A stretch of 64,000 bases of DNA, from positions 558,001 through 622,000 of the forward strand of contig WHUX01000009.1 of NCBI GenBank assembly GCA_015179025.1, in the 5' to 3' direction. Shown here in pieces: positions 44,697 to 54,622 of the stretch. Positions within the stretch are counted from its first letter, which is position 1. Every line of letters begins with the position of its first letter. Under the pieces are notes generated by a model. The model was not told the DNA's origin. It was given only the letters and a program-made list of their open reading frames with translations, and did no database searches. This stretch comes from Terfezia claveryi (taxonomy: Eukaryota > Ascomycota > Pezizomycetes > Pezizales > Pezizaceae). Made by a program: the position numbers and the translations under genes.

Positions 44697-45973
44697 ACGA
44701 GAGGCCAATTGCTGCAGGGTCTTCCGGTACCACCAGCCCATTCGTGTGTGTGAGATCGATACAGATTTGTTTTGTGCATGTCGAGAGTGTTTGTACTGAT
44801 AAGTCAATATAGTTCTGTCAATTGTCTTGATGGAAATCTCTGTGATTGCTGGATAGGGACACATAGTCTGGTTGCATTGGTACAATTTATATACTTTGAC
44901 TGTAGAGGTGAGCTCTAGTAGTTTTGTGCCTAGACACATAATTGGTATTATGCTGAGGGCTGGAATGAGAGTTCCAGACTTCTGGTGGTCCTAGGTGATT
45001 ATGTAGCGGTTTTAGTAAGTATCCAGGTAGGTCACGGTCATGTCCAGGGTCAGCCACCAGAAAATTATACTCGCGGACCAGCCGCGAGCCCATACGATTT
45101 CTGGCTGGCCCAGGCAGGCCCTGCGGGAGAATTCGGAACGACCAGGCCTCCGGCGAGTATGGACAAAATGTGATTTGTTGAATATGAACCCTCAAGTAAG
45201 TCAGCTATTAAGAAATCTTAATATATATTTTTAGGTACATGGAACAATGGGAAATACCCCCTCATGAGGTGGTATCTTAAACAAAGCTTACTACGTTGCC
45301 GGTACCAGAATCACAACGATTTAAAGAAACACTTCATGATGAAAGATTCCACTACACTTTTTTTGTTGCCCAGATGGTCAACCTGATGATTCCGATGAAC
45401 AAAGACAGTTGGTCATCCTTCTTAAGTAGTGGTTCCGCTTCCCATGAGAACTTATCGAGCTCTCACGATACAGCTTCTAATTAGGAAGAATCTTTAGAAA
45501 TTCTCCCAGTTGGTATTCAGTCCCCTGCTTTTGCTCTGCTGGATCCGTCTCCAATGCTTATATTTAAAGATAAAATAAATTAAAATAAAAAAGGTCTCCA
45601 ATCCTGCCCGAGTTCAGGGTAATACCGCTCGAGCTTGTACCAAATGAGCATCAAATATAGCAAAACCAATGAGATAGCTGAATTTGAAGTTGGAGTATTC
45701 GTTTGAGTATATATTCCTACAATTGGTCCCCGTGCTAACAAATGCAAAGTGGTTATTCTACGGGATTATTCAAAAGCCTCATTTTGAGCGATATCAACTG
45801 TGGTTCATCTATGACATCCTCAATCACTATTTTCCAACACGGTAATTACAGCCGCTTCCACCATATTTTACGCACCCAGAGTTACCTCACTTGGATAAAT
45901 ATATAACATAAACCGCTTGTCATTAAGAGAAGCTACATCATGAAGTACCTTTACTCGAAGGCCCCTGCCAATG
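44697..45973. other. Intergenic
   Basis: The 3' flank of the nuclear-protein gene, then AT-rich sequence with no supportable ORF. Confidence 0.5.
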
Positions 45974-46662
45974 TACCAGAGATCCCTCGTTACAAGCAAA
46001 CGCTCCGGACCAAATGAAGTATGCTTGTAACAAATATATCCTTATACCTAAAAAAACGGAAATAACGGCCGAGCGAGCAAGCAAAAGGTAGAAAATGGGA
46101 TAATAAATTCCAGACATCCAAATAACAAGTATGAGTACTGATATTATTAAATTAGAGACATTTTATTAAATTAGAGACATTAGATAAATAAGCGGAAGGG
46201 ATATCAGGAGGAGGAGGCTGGACCCAGCACAAAGTCATTGAATATGATAACTTCTGCGCTGAACCTCCCCAGTTTCATTGCTTCTTTTCTCTCGCTGAAT
46301 GACATCTTGCAGCTCAGTGATGTTGGATATGCTTCAAACCAGCATTTGATATAGCGCCAGGTAGTCCTCGGGTTTTATGCAGCTTATGTTCGGATGGCTT
46401 GTTTGCTCACTCCCTGACCATGCTTGTCGTTGTGGAACGTGTGGAGATCCATTTGTGCTTGTTGGGTAAATATGTTAGATTCAACTCTTACGTTGCTTCA
46501 TGAGATCGTGCGGGGTTATTTCTTATTGATAAACATACCCAATACGGCAGGCGCTTCTCTTGTTACAAAATGGTTACTAAGCGAATATTCTAGTAATAAA
46601 AATATGCTTATTTACTATGTGGGACTGCGAAGGTGATATGCTTGTAACGAGAGATCTCAGTA
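45974..46662 (-). mobile_element. Pogo/Tc1-like element, internally deleted (689 bp)
   Basis: The left end taccagagatccctcgttac and the right end gtaacgagagatctcagta are inverted repeats with TA at the borders. Next to each is the family block tatgcttgtaacaaatatat or tatgcttatttactatgtgg. On the minus strand NITELQDVIQREKRSNET, followed by GEVQRR, corresponds to NITELQDVLNREKKRIET and LEIQRR of the 52875 copy, a remnant of a shared protein. Confidence 0.8.
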
Positions 46663-46999
46663 CGGGCAACTGTCAAACCCGTTGGTGTTTTAAATGTATA
46701 ACTGTTGAACCAGAATGCACAACCCGATGTCATACTACAAATATCAAATGTATAAACAAATGTTGTTCCTGTCCGTCCTCCTCCGCCTTTCCTTCTCAAG
46801 AAGACACAATCCATGTTGCAGGCCCTTCTGCTTAGCAAGTTCATCCATTTTCTACTACTTCACCATTGCGTACCTCACTTCTTTATAGTCGCTGCTGTAG
46901 AGGGTTGCATGAGGGCTTCTCAAATCAGTTAAATGGGTGGTGCTTCTTGGTGGTGCCTTTATTAAAACCACAGTGATTAACGTATGGGCAACATATGGG

Positions 47000-47052
47000 C
47001 AACCCCTTTACTGGGATCGCATATGAGTAATGAGTGTAAAAAAAAAAAAAGG
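47000..47052 (+). mobile_element. SINE-like 3' end fragment
   Basis: Carries ctttactgggatcgcatatg, agtaatgagtg and an A run. It is only the last 50 bp of the family. Confidence 0.72.
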
Positions 47053-47294
47053 TATTGGCACGGAGGTCATCCTTCTATGCAATGAACAAGATGATTGGAG
47101 TACCAGTGGGGGACCCGGGAAAACAAGGCATAAAAGAATCTCTTGGACTGGCTATCAATCTATCCTTGGAGGGCCTGGAGTTTCGTAGCAAGTGGAGTGG
47201 ACTGAAGGGAGAGGTAAACCCTTGCTTGTGGTGGATCTTGTTTTCACAGAGGTAGGGCTTTCGATACTGCCTTCTTGAAGACTCGAAGTCCCAC

Positions 47295-48370
47295 ACAGAG
47301 GACTCTCGATACAAGCATATCGTTCGCACCGGGGGAAGTATGCTTGCAACCTATATATTCTTATAGCAAGAGAAAATAAGTAACTATGGAATGAAGGTAG
47401 CAGTAGTAAATGTTGCGGCATAGGCTTATGAATACAAGCCGAGCATACAAACAAGAAATAGCCAAATGAGAGTAGGAGTGGACACCGGAATATCAAGGAG
47501 AGGAGGCAGCGGAGGCCCTTGCTTGACCCCTTCCAGCTGCTCTGTAGCAAGAGTAAAGTTTGGGGCTCTTTTCCAGTAGAACACTGTCTCATCCATGCTA
47601 TATTTATCCTTACCCTTATAAACTCCTAAAATATTCTGAATTTCTCAAATCACCATTTCTGTTTCTTCTCCATGATCAACAGATCCCGACTCCCCATGCA
47701 ATACTAACTTCTAAATCCGATACCCTTTTTTTAAACGCACTCAACTACCCTTGTGAGAACTTTGGCATCACATACTTCGTGTGGGTAGGCATCTTAATCC
47801 AAAATTATGCTGCCTTTTCTTGCATCAACCCTGATATTACAACCCATTAATTAACTGCTGCCACTGGAATAGTGCAGAGTCCAGCTTCATGTGCTTGCCG
47901 GTTTCAATGCGCTTGGATTCAGGTCACAGCTTTTGTACTTGAATTGGATCGACATCGGAAGGCTTACGGGGTCTTTTAAAATTCAGAATTTTGCTGATTC
48001 GGGACTGTGTAAGCTCCTTATTCGGGTTTGCCGATTCAAACCAACGTTTAGTTTAAATTGTTGGTTGCCAGGTCGACTTGGGGTTTTCTTCGGTATATGT
48101 CTTTATAGCTTGACGCTCAAATGCCTGACGTCATGACACTGTTGGACTACAGAAGATTTGGAAGAAGAGGAAATTGTTCTACCAGTTGTTGAGGCGGTAT
48201 GTGATTCTGTATATTGTCTCCGGAGATGCGATTTTGAGGGGTAATCTCTGATCGATAACTGCCCATTAGTGACTAAGCCAAAAAAAAAAAAGAATATTCT
48301 TCTATCCAAATTATGCTTATTGACTATATGGGCTCTGGTTGGCACGCTTGTAACTCGAGAGACCTCTGTA
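47295..48370. mobile_element. Pogo/Tc1-like element, 1,076 bp
   Basis: The left end acagaggactctcgatacaa and the right end ttgtaactcgagagacctct with gta form the inverted repeats. Inner blocks aagtatgcttgcaacc and aattatgcttattgactata match the other copies. Its right 170 bp are the same sequence found alone at 6838-7059. No intact ORF is present. Confidence 0.78.
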
Positions 48371-49049
48371 TCTTGTAATCCACTGTAAATGGCTGTTCCT
48401 CAATGTCTTTTAGGGCCCAATTTTCTGTTTGAAACAACTTATTACTCATGTGCTGGCCCAGTAAGGGGTCTATTTACCGGATACCTAATGGGTCCATGCC
48501 CTTGCGGTCTTAATTCCGAGCTATCTTTAGCAAAGGAATAATGGATTAGCTGTATGTTAGACCGTACTGGTATCTCTAAAAAAGAATGTATTTTTAACTA
48601 GTTGTGTTGCCGTTACGGCACTGAGATGGTAAGTTCAAGTAGGAAGCGCAATTTTAAGCAGCACTTGACTCTTCAGCAGTTTGGAAACTGGTGGAATTAG
48701 TACAACGGAGGTCTTGTTATGGTACTATGGGCTGTCCTATGTCCAGAGAGCGGCATTATCTCAGCGGACATGATTTCCCCAAAGACGCTTTCCGCCCATA
48801 CCCCAAGAAAAAAAAAGATAATCAAAAGGGTTAAGCAAGCGAACTCATAAGCGAACGATGGAACCTCTTAAATTCGGGTAAGGTTCTCATGATGTGGCAG
48901 CCAGGCTGCGCAAGAGTACCGCGGTTAATTGAACCTCTGTCATGACAGGCCAGACTAAGTAGAAAGACCAGGAGCCTTTCAGCTGAGCTAAAGGGCAAGC
49001 CTGGTAAAAGTTGGGTTCCGGGTCTAATAGTAAGTAGATGTACCTGTAC
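48371..49049. other. Intergenic
   Basis: No supportable gene or repeat seen. Confidence 0.5.
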
Positions 49050-49300
49050 TTTTTTATTTATTTATTTAGATACTTACTCATTACTCATATGCGGTCCCAG
49101 TGGGGGCCCCATGGTGAGCCACCCGGAAACCAGGGGGGGTTTAGGACAAAGGCAAGCTAGTGTGCCAGGCCCGGCGCCTATTACCGCAGATAATATACCA
49201 TAACATAGATTCAAGTGCCAAATGGCAAAGGCAGATCAGACGACAAAACGAGACGATAAACTCAAGGCCAAATAAAGATGTGAACCAGAAATCCCAATCC
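49050..49300 (-). mobile_element. SINE-like A-tailed repeat, longer minus copy
   Basis: T-rich end with tttatttatttatttag, then cattactcatatgcggtccc, atggtgagccacccgg, aaggcaagctagtgtgccag. Further 5' it has attcaagtgccaaatggcaa and aactcaaggcc, blocks also found at 10700-10770 (ctcgagtgccgaatggcaag, actcaaggcc). This shows that longer members share sequence beyond the 217-bp form. Confidence 0.78.
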
Positions 49301-49684
49301 GCGTGAAACCTAGATCTACCGGTACCGAGTCGTACTGTAGCTGCGGCCAGGACCACCGCCTAATAAATCATACAGTACTTAACCAAGGGTATATACCACT
49401 TGAGCTCTCAATCCCCACGCTGAGCAGAATTACGCTCCTTTCTCACCTACGCTTATAGTACTTGTTTGCTGCATATCTGGTAGGCAGTTCGCGCGCAGTA
49501 CGCCGGGCTCAGGCCTAGTGAGATTTGCTATATATGTAGGTGCTGTCAACATTATGATCATCTGACTTTGCCAAGCCTAAATATTTACTTGCACCAGTAC
49601 TGGTCTTTCCCAATTTAATTCACAACCATACCGTACATACTACCTAAATTCACATCAACTCATATCACGCGTACGCTGACTGGA
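49301..49684. promoter_or_regulatory. Upstream region of the F-box gene
   Basis: The sequence becomes C/T-richer towards the ATG (actacctaaattcacatc...). The promoter is assumed here, but no specific element can be named. Confidence 0.4.
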
Positions 49685-51202
49685 ATGGCCCCAACCATGA
49701 CATTCGCGGGTCAATATCTTCCTCCAGAGCTACTCGACGCCATCCTCACGTTCATCGGGCCTGAATCCGACCTAGAAGATGACAACAATATCAGCGTCCG
49801 CCATTTCCATAATTTGATGCAGGAGAGGCAAGCAGTACTTCATGCACTCTGCCTCACTTCCCGGGCCTTGTACGCACATTTTTTACCCCTCCTCTATCAT
49901 TGCATTCACTGGATATGGGAGGAGACAGTCTTCGTCGGCCCCCCTCTCAAGCTCACACTGTTTCTCCGCACATTGGTCACCCGACCCGGCCTTGCGGGGC
50001 TTGTGCAGCATATCTACCTAAACCGCTGGAACATGGCATGGCACCTCGGAGGACTAGGCACGGCACATTTTACTCCGCCCGAACTCACAGCATTCACAAC
50101 CACCGTCTCCCGTATCATCGGATCGCAGAAGTTTGACGTCAAATATGTTGAACCGGAGGCGCTTGCCGTAGTAGCAATATCAATGATGCAGGGCCTGCGC
50201 AGTATAAAGCTTGTTGCTCACAATGGAGCTAATCTTGATGACTGGCATCCATTATATATCTGGAATTCGATGGATTTGACACTTGGTGGCGACACCCTAC
50301 GGCCGGGTGGCAACTATGCAATCTCCACAGAGGTGGCTCCCGTCAACATGTTAACAATGCTAGAAAGGCTTGAAATAACGCACAGTATACCTGCTGGCTT
50401 CTTGCCCTCATTATCCATCCCGACCCTGAGGAGTCTCAAGTTAGCCACATCCAGAGTAGCACAATTCCGCAGCCTCTTGCCTTGCGCGCCCAATCTGGAA
50501 AGCTTGGAATTTACGTTGATGAGAGATGTGATGTCAGGGCCGCAGTTTAGTGATTCCTGGGTTGATGCGGATGAGCTGCATAGAATTATCATTGCTGCCC
50601 CGTGCTCAGAACGACTGCGGAGACTCGCTATTGAGATATATTGGTTTTCTAATACCTCTGCGGAAATGTCAGGATTCTTGGATTGGGGTGACTGGATAAA
50701 CAGTCACTGTGGAATCCATGGCTCATTAGGCCCCCTCACAGAGCTGCGGTGCCTGGAGACCCTCGAGACCTCGTTAAGCATGTTGCTAGGATGGCGTCAT
50801 ACCTCATGGAAGTCGGCAGATTTGATTTCGATGTTACCGGCGGGGTTGAAGAAACTCAGGATCGGACATGAGTTGTATATGTTTGATACGGAGTTTCTTT
50901 GGGAAGAGCCGGCATTGATGGGTTTGTTGGAGAAACTACTGAGTGTGAGAGGAAAGGGTGCAGGTGATCAACGACAGAAACACCATGACGAGGGAAGGGT
51001 TGGGAAGTTGGAAGAAGTTGTCGTGTTAGATGAGTTGCGGCCAACAGACTTGCTGAACCCGGTCGATGGGTGGGAACCACGGTTTGAGCCTGAAGAGATC
51101 GAGCAGCTCAAGTCATGTAGTGAGCGATGGGGTGTAACATTCATGGTACAGGTAAAGAGGCAGAAAGCAGAGAAGTTCTTTCCCGGAACATTTGAGGTAT
51201 AA
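49685..51202 (+). CDS. F-box protein with LRR-like C-terminal part, 505 aa, single exon
   Basis: A likely substrate receptor of an SCF (Skp1-Cul1-F-box) ubiquitin ligase. The N-terminus holds the F-box: LPPELLDAILTFI (residues 12-24) and, after an acidic insert, LCLTSRALYAHFLPLLYHCI (about 55-74). The rest has leucine-rich stretches at repeat-like spacing (MLERLEITHSIPAGFLPSLS; PTLRSLKLATS; PNLESLEFTLM; ERLRRLAIEIYWF; AGLKKLRIGHELYM), the usual architecture of fungal F-box/LRR proteins whose targets are unknown. The ATG at 49685 gives MAPTMTFAGQYLPPE; a second in-frame ATG follows four codons later. No intron is needed, and the stop is at 51200-51202. Confidence 0.88.
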   Translation: MAPTMTFAGQYLPPELLDAILTFIGPESDLEDDNNISVRHFHNLMQERQAVLHALCLTSRALYAHFLPLLYHCIHWIWEETVFVGPPLKLTLFLRTLVTRPGLAGLVQHIYLNRWNMAWHLGGLGTAHFTPPELTAFTTTVSRIIGSQKFDVKYVEPEALAVVAISMMQGLRSIKLVAHNGANLDDWHPLYIWNSMDLTLGGDTLRPGGNYAISTEVAPVNMLTMLERLEITHSIPAGFLPSLSIPTLRSLKLATSRVAQFRSLLPCAPNLESLEFTLMRDVMSGPQFSDSWVDADELHRIIIAAPCSERLRRLAIEIYWFSNTSAEMSGFLDWGDWINSHCGIHGSLGPLTELRCLETLETSLSMLLGWRHTSWKSADLISMLPAGLKKLRIGHELYMFDTEFLWEEPALMGLLEKLLSVRGKGAGDQRQKHHDEGRVGKLEEVVVLDELRPTDLLNPVDGWEPRFEPEEIEQLKSCSERWGVTFMVQVKRQKAEKFFPGTFEV

Positions 51203-52874
51203 GTAGCCAGTGAAAGTGGAATTGCTGAATTGACCACTGAAATACGTACTGAATTGACCACGCGACGAGTACTGATTTTCTAAAGTAAAAATTGACGACG
51301 CGGAAGGGATTGCTAAATTGAGCGCTGAACTGACGGTGAAAGCGACTTGAAGTGACTGCGAAATAGACCAACCACTGGTATTTTCTAAAACTAAATTTAA
51401 ATCGCAAATCGCAAATCGCAAATCGCAAACCGAGACGCAAGTTAGGTACTCCAACTGCATCCCATAGTAAACCAGACTACCCATAGTATATCTAGCTAGA
51501 CCAAAGTCTAAGTAAGCATAAGTTTATATATATGTCAGGAATTACTTTTACCAATTTTTGCATATGGTGATGAAATTGCCAACTGTACGAAAACCCTTGT
51601 CCAGGTACTTTTACTATATTTACGCATCCTATGGTTGGGAGCGAGAGATGCGCATACTATACATGTATAGATGACTCCAAGGGTGAGCTTAGGTCATAGA
51701 ACAGGAGTATTTGTAATTGAGTCAGAATTAGGTGCAGTTAGTACAGTGCCGCCTATCTTGACAACCTGATGGTATCCGACATCAAAGATTACAGAAATTG
51801 ATAGCCCTCACGGATAATTTAGCAAAAGGTCTAATTTCTACGAGACAGAGGCCGACAAGCCAAAAGGGCGCCGGTTCAGCTGCGAATCAAAATTAACTGT
51901 TGCTTACAATGCCGCGTTAAGACACCGGAGCCAATGCCACTCCCAACGCCAGCCAGCACCCCGACGGTTTCGAAAAAGGCTCCATCGGTCATTGGTGTAC
52001 CTGGAAGTTTATTTGCATCTGGGGTTTGTTCAGCACCTGTGCTATTTCTGACCTTGATTGAGGATGGGCACAACGGATGAAAGAGTTAGAGGTGGCAGAG
52101 GGCTTAAGTAATAAGAAAGAGAAGACAGGGGGTTGGGGTGACCCTACGGATGATGAGAACAGCGGCAAGGAGAGGCTGAACCAAACGTTGACCCACTGCT
52201 GAAAACTTAATGGTGAAATCCCCCGGGTATTTGGATTCAGGGGGTGAATATTAGCTGGAAGAGGGTGTCAAAAGGCTGGCTAAGGAGGACAAGAGAAAGA
52301 TGACACAGGGGGTAGTGGAAAGTGGGTGGAGAATTCCTCATATCTCAAGCCAACATGCCTGGATGGCCAGAGGAGGAGGGGTCTATACGAAGAAGCATAC
52401 AAAACTTCGACACAGAAGTCAACATGAAGGTATTTGTGGTGCATGGAATACCCCGCCTCAGACCCTTGACAGAAACAATACAGATGTGAAGACAGGAATG
52501 AGGGGTTTCATGGGAGCACGTTGGCTTCTGGAAGAAATGGCAAGACTGCCAGTTCGCTGATTTTTTCTTTACAGTCTGGTCTCTTTTTCTACACAGCGCG
52601 ATCGGATGGGGATGAAGGCTACCGGCTGCCTGCGGAGTTACACAATTTTGAGAGAGGACGGAAGAGGCGGGGGCAGAACTCCCGCTACTGTAATTATACA
52701 TAGCACAAAAGCACCGCGCAGCAACGTGGAGCATAAACTTCTCAGTGGGACATCCGACTCAACGAAAACCAGAAGATATTAATTCCAAGACCTGCAAATT
52801 GATGACCGGGCAAAAGTCAAGGGCCACCTGGCCGTTGCAATTTTTAGAAAGTCTATAAGTACGTCTATGCAGCA
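51203..52874. other. Intergenic downstream of the F-box gene
   Basis: It begins with degenerate direct repeats (gaattgaccac / attgctgaattgaccac, 51228-51330) and the heptamer array at 51399-51430. A Gly-rich minus-strand frame at 51876-52073 (GVLAGVGSGIGSGVLT) lacks an ATG, and frames at 52300-52730 lack domains. None is called. Confidence 0.5.
51399..51430. repeat. Heptamer tandem repeat (aaatcgc)4
   Basis: Four exact copies of aaatcgc followed by a partial aaaccg, about 200 bp after the F-box stop codon. Confidence 0.95.
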
Positions 52875-53516
52875 TACAGATGACGCTCGATACAAGTATA
52901 TCATCCGGACGGAGGGGAATATGCTTATAACCAATATATTCTTATATCACGAGATGAGTAACTATGGAATAAATTCGGAAAAGCTGCGGAATAGCATTAT
53001 CAATAAGACAGTAGCATACAAGAGACAAATAAAGAGATATACGGAAGTACAGGGGCCAGAGTCTCAAGAGGAGGAGGAGTCAGGAGTTCCGAAGAAAGTC
53101 ACTGATCCTGCGCTGAACATCTTGACGCCGGCGCTGAATTTCAAGAGTCTCAATACGTTTTTTCTCACGGTTGAGTACATCCTGTAGCTCGGTGATGTTG
53201 GCTGTTTGTGCGGTTTGAAGTGAGAAAAGGAGTAAGCCTTCAATATGTGCTAACGCCTCATGCGGAGTAACAGGAGGAGGTATTGATAGCGAAAACTCAG
53301 CATCTGGCTCATCAGCCTCATTAGCACGTTCACTTTCTGACCATGGCCGCCGAGTATGAGAAACCATAATTTGTAAAGTAGCGATTGTGTATTGAGCTTC
53401 GTTATGTCGTAGCAATTCTCTATATTATTGTATATTTACTATGTGGGACCAGCGGAGGTATGCTTGTATCCGATATATGCTTATATCTGGTATGCTTGTA
53501 TCAAGCGTCATCTGTA
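52875..53516 (-). mobile_element. Pogo/Tc1-like element, 642 bp, with transposase-like C-terminal ORF remnant
   Basis: Ends tacagatgacgctcgataca and its complement tatcaagcgtcatctgta form inverted repeats bounded by TA. Blocks aatatgcttataaccaatat and tatttactatgtgggacc match the other copies. On the minus strand a frame (about 53415-53080) gives HEALAHIEGLLLFSLQTAQT, then ANITELQDVLNREKKRIE and QRRRQDVQRRISDFLRNS, a coiled-coil end partly shared with the 45974 copy. The catalytic part of any transposase is missing. Confidence 0.82.
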
Positions 53517-53768
53517 ATGCTACGGAACAACGGGTCACATAAACGTCTTGCCTCCCGAACCAAGGGAAATCCTAACAGAAATAACCCCTGCCTCCTCCCG
53601 GAGACAAATATAACTTCTGCCACCATGCACCTCTCCTGCTGATCCTCTGTCTACCTCAGCAAATCCCCATCCCTGCCAACTCAGAGGTTCAAACGCCTCT
53701 ACCTATGTCCGTAACTACTTTGTCCCCATCTTTCCCTTTCCTCATCCAAACCCCCCCTGTCGAACAAC

Positions 53769-53933
53769 ATGCCGACCGATCAAGATAGAAGAAAGTGGCG
53801 TGAGTGCACAACAGTAGAGAGGGTATGGATCATTGAATTCAATGCCCAAGGATTCTCCCACCGTGTGATTGCTATAAAAACAGAGATCCCCCGCAGTACA
53901 ATTTCTAGTATATCTCTTCTACTACTCTTATGA
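53769..53933 (+). pseudogene. Truncated transposase helix-turn-helix (Tc1/mariner-like), 54 aa
   Basis: ATG at 53769: MPTDQDRRKWRECTTVERVW, then IIEFNAQGFSHRVIAIK and TEIPRSTISSI. This is the pattern of the N-terminal HTH of Tc1/mariner-type transposases (ERxxIixLxxxGxSxRxIAxxxgiPrSTvsxI). The frame ends at a TGA 54 codons in, and no DDE domain follows. Confidence 0.7.
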
Positions 53934-54622
53934 CGGGCCTTGAAGTGCGTTGTGAATCAGGGGCAGCCCAGTCTCAGGGGCAGCCCATGACTTTTTTGTA
54001 TATGCGGGCCTAAGATATTCCGCGATGCCTAATACAAGAATTTCGGAAAATCGTTCAACAAACGCAAACATGTAGCCTCTACGCACTGTTACTGAGATCT
54101 TGTTCAGCCTGACATTAACACCTACCGCATGGCTTTCGGTACTTGATTGAGCGGCTACGGGCAATGCTCAAACCTTGATTTTTCAAGTTACTCCGTACAG
54201 ATGCAAGGGGGGGCGGGGGGGGGTTTCAGGAAATGTGGTTGAGTTAGTGTGAGTTCGCGATTCATCATGGATTCTTCTATAAGCTCGTACATTTGTAATA
54301 GATTCGGGTAATCAGACTGCGATTGTACGATTTCCTCCAGCCCCAAAAACCTTTTTTGTTATGGCGAGAGCTCAAAACCCTCTATGCCCTGACCCCAACC
54401 CGCCTTTGTGGCATTCTGGTGTTGGAAGAAAATTTTGCAATTTTAGACTGAACCTCACCCCTACTCTCATTTTAACCTTGAAATTTTGACTTTTCTTCCT
54501 CTTCCGAGATCACTTTCGCCATAGCCACCAAAAAAGCTGCAACACTACTCGCCCTCCGGTTCCGAATTCCTATACAGAACAAACCAACACTTACACCAAC
54601 GAGCTGTGGCCGTGCCAGAACC
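53934..54622. other. Intergenic, 3' flank of the AT-hook gene
   Basis: No supportable gene. A short direct repeat (ggggcagcccagtctca / ggggcagcccatgac) lies at 53960-53995 and a G run at 54208-54222. Confidence 0.5.

Noticed and set aside
47155..47592. Leu/Ser-rich minus-strand ORF
   Set aside because: Overlaps the left end of a DNA-transposon derivative and has no start or domain.
51876..52073. Gly-rich minus frame resembling a membrane segment
   Set aside because: No ATG, short, no flanking exons with consistent splice sites.
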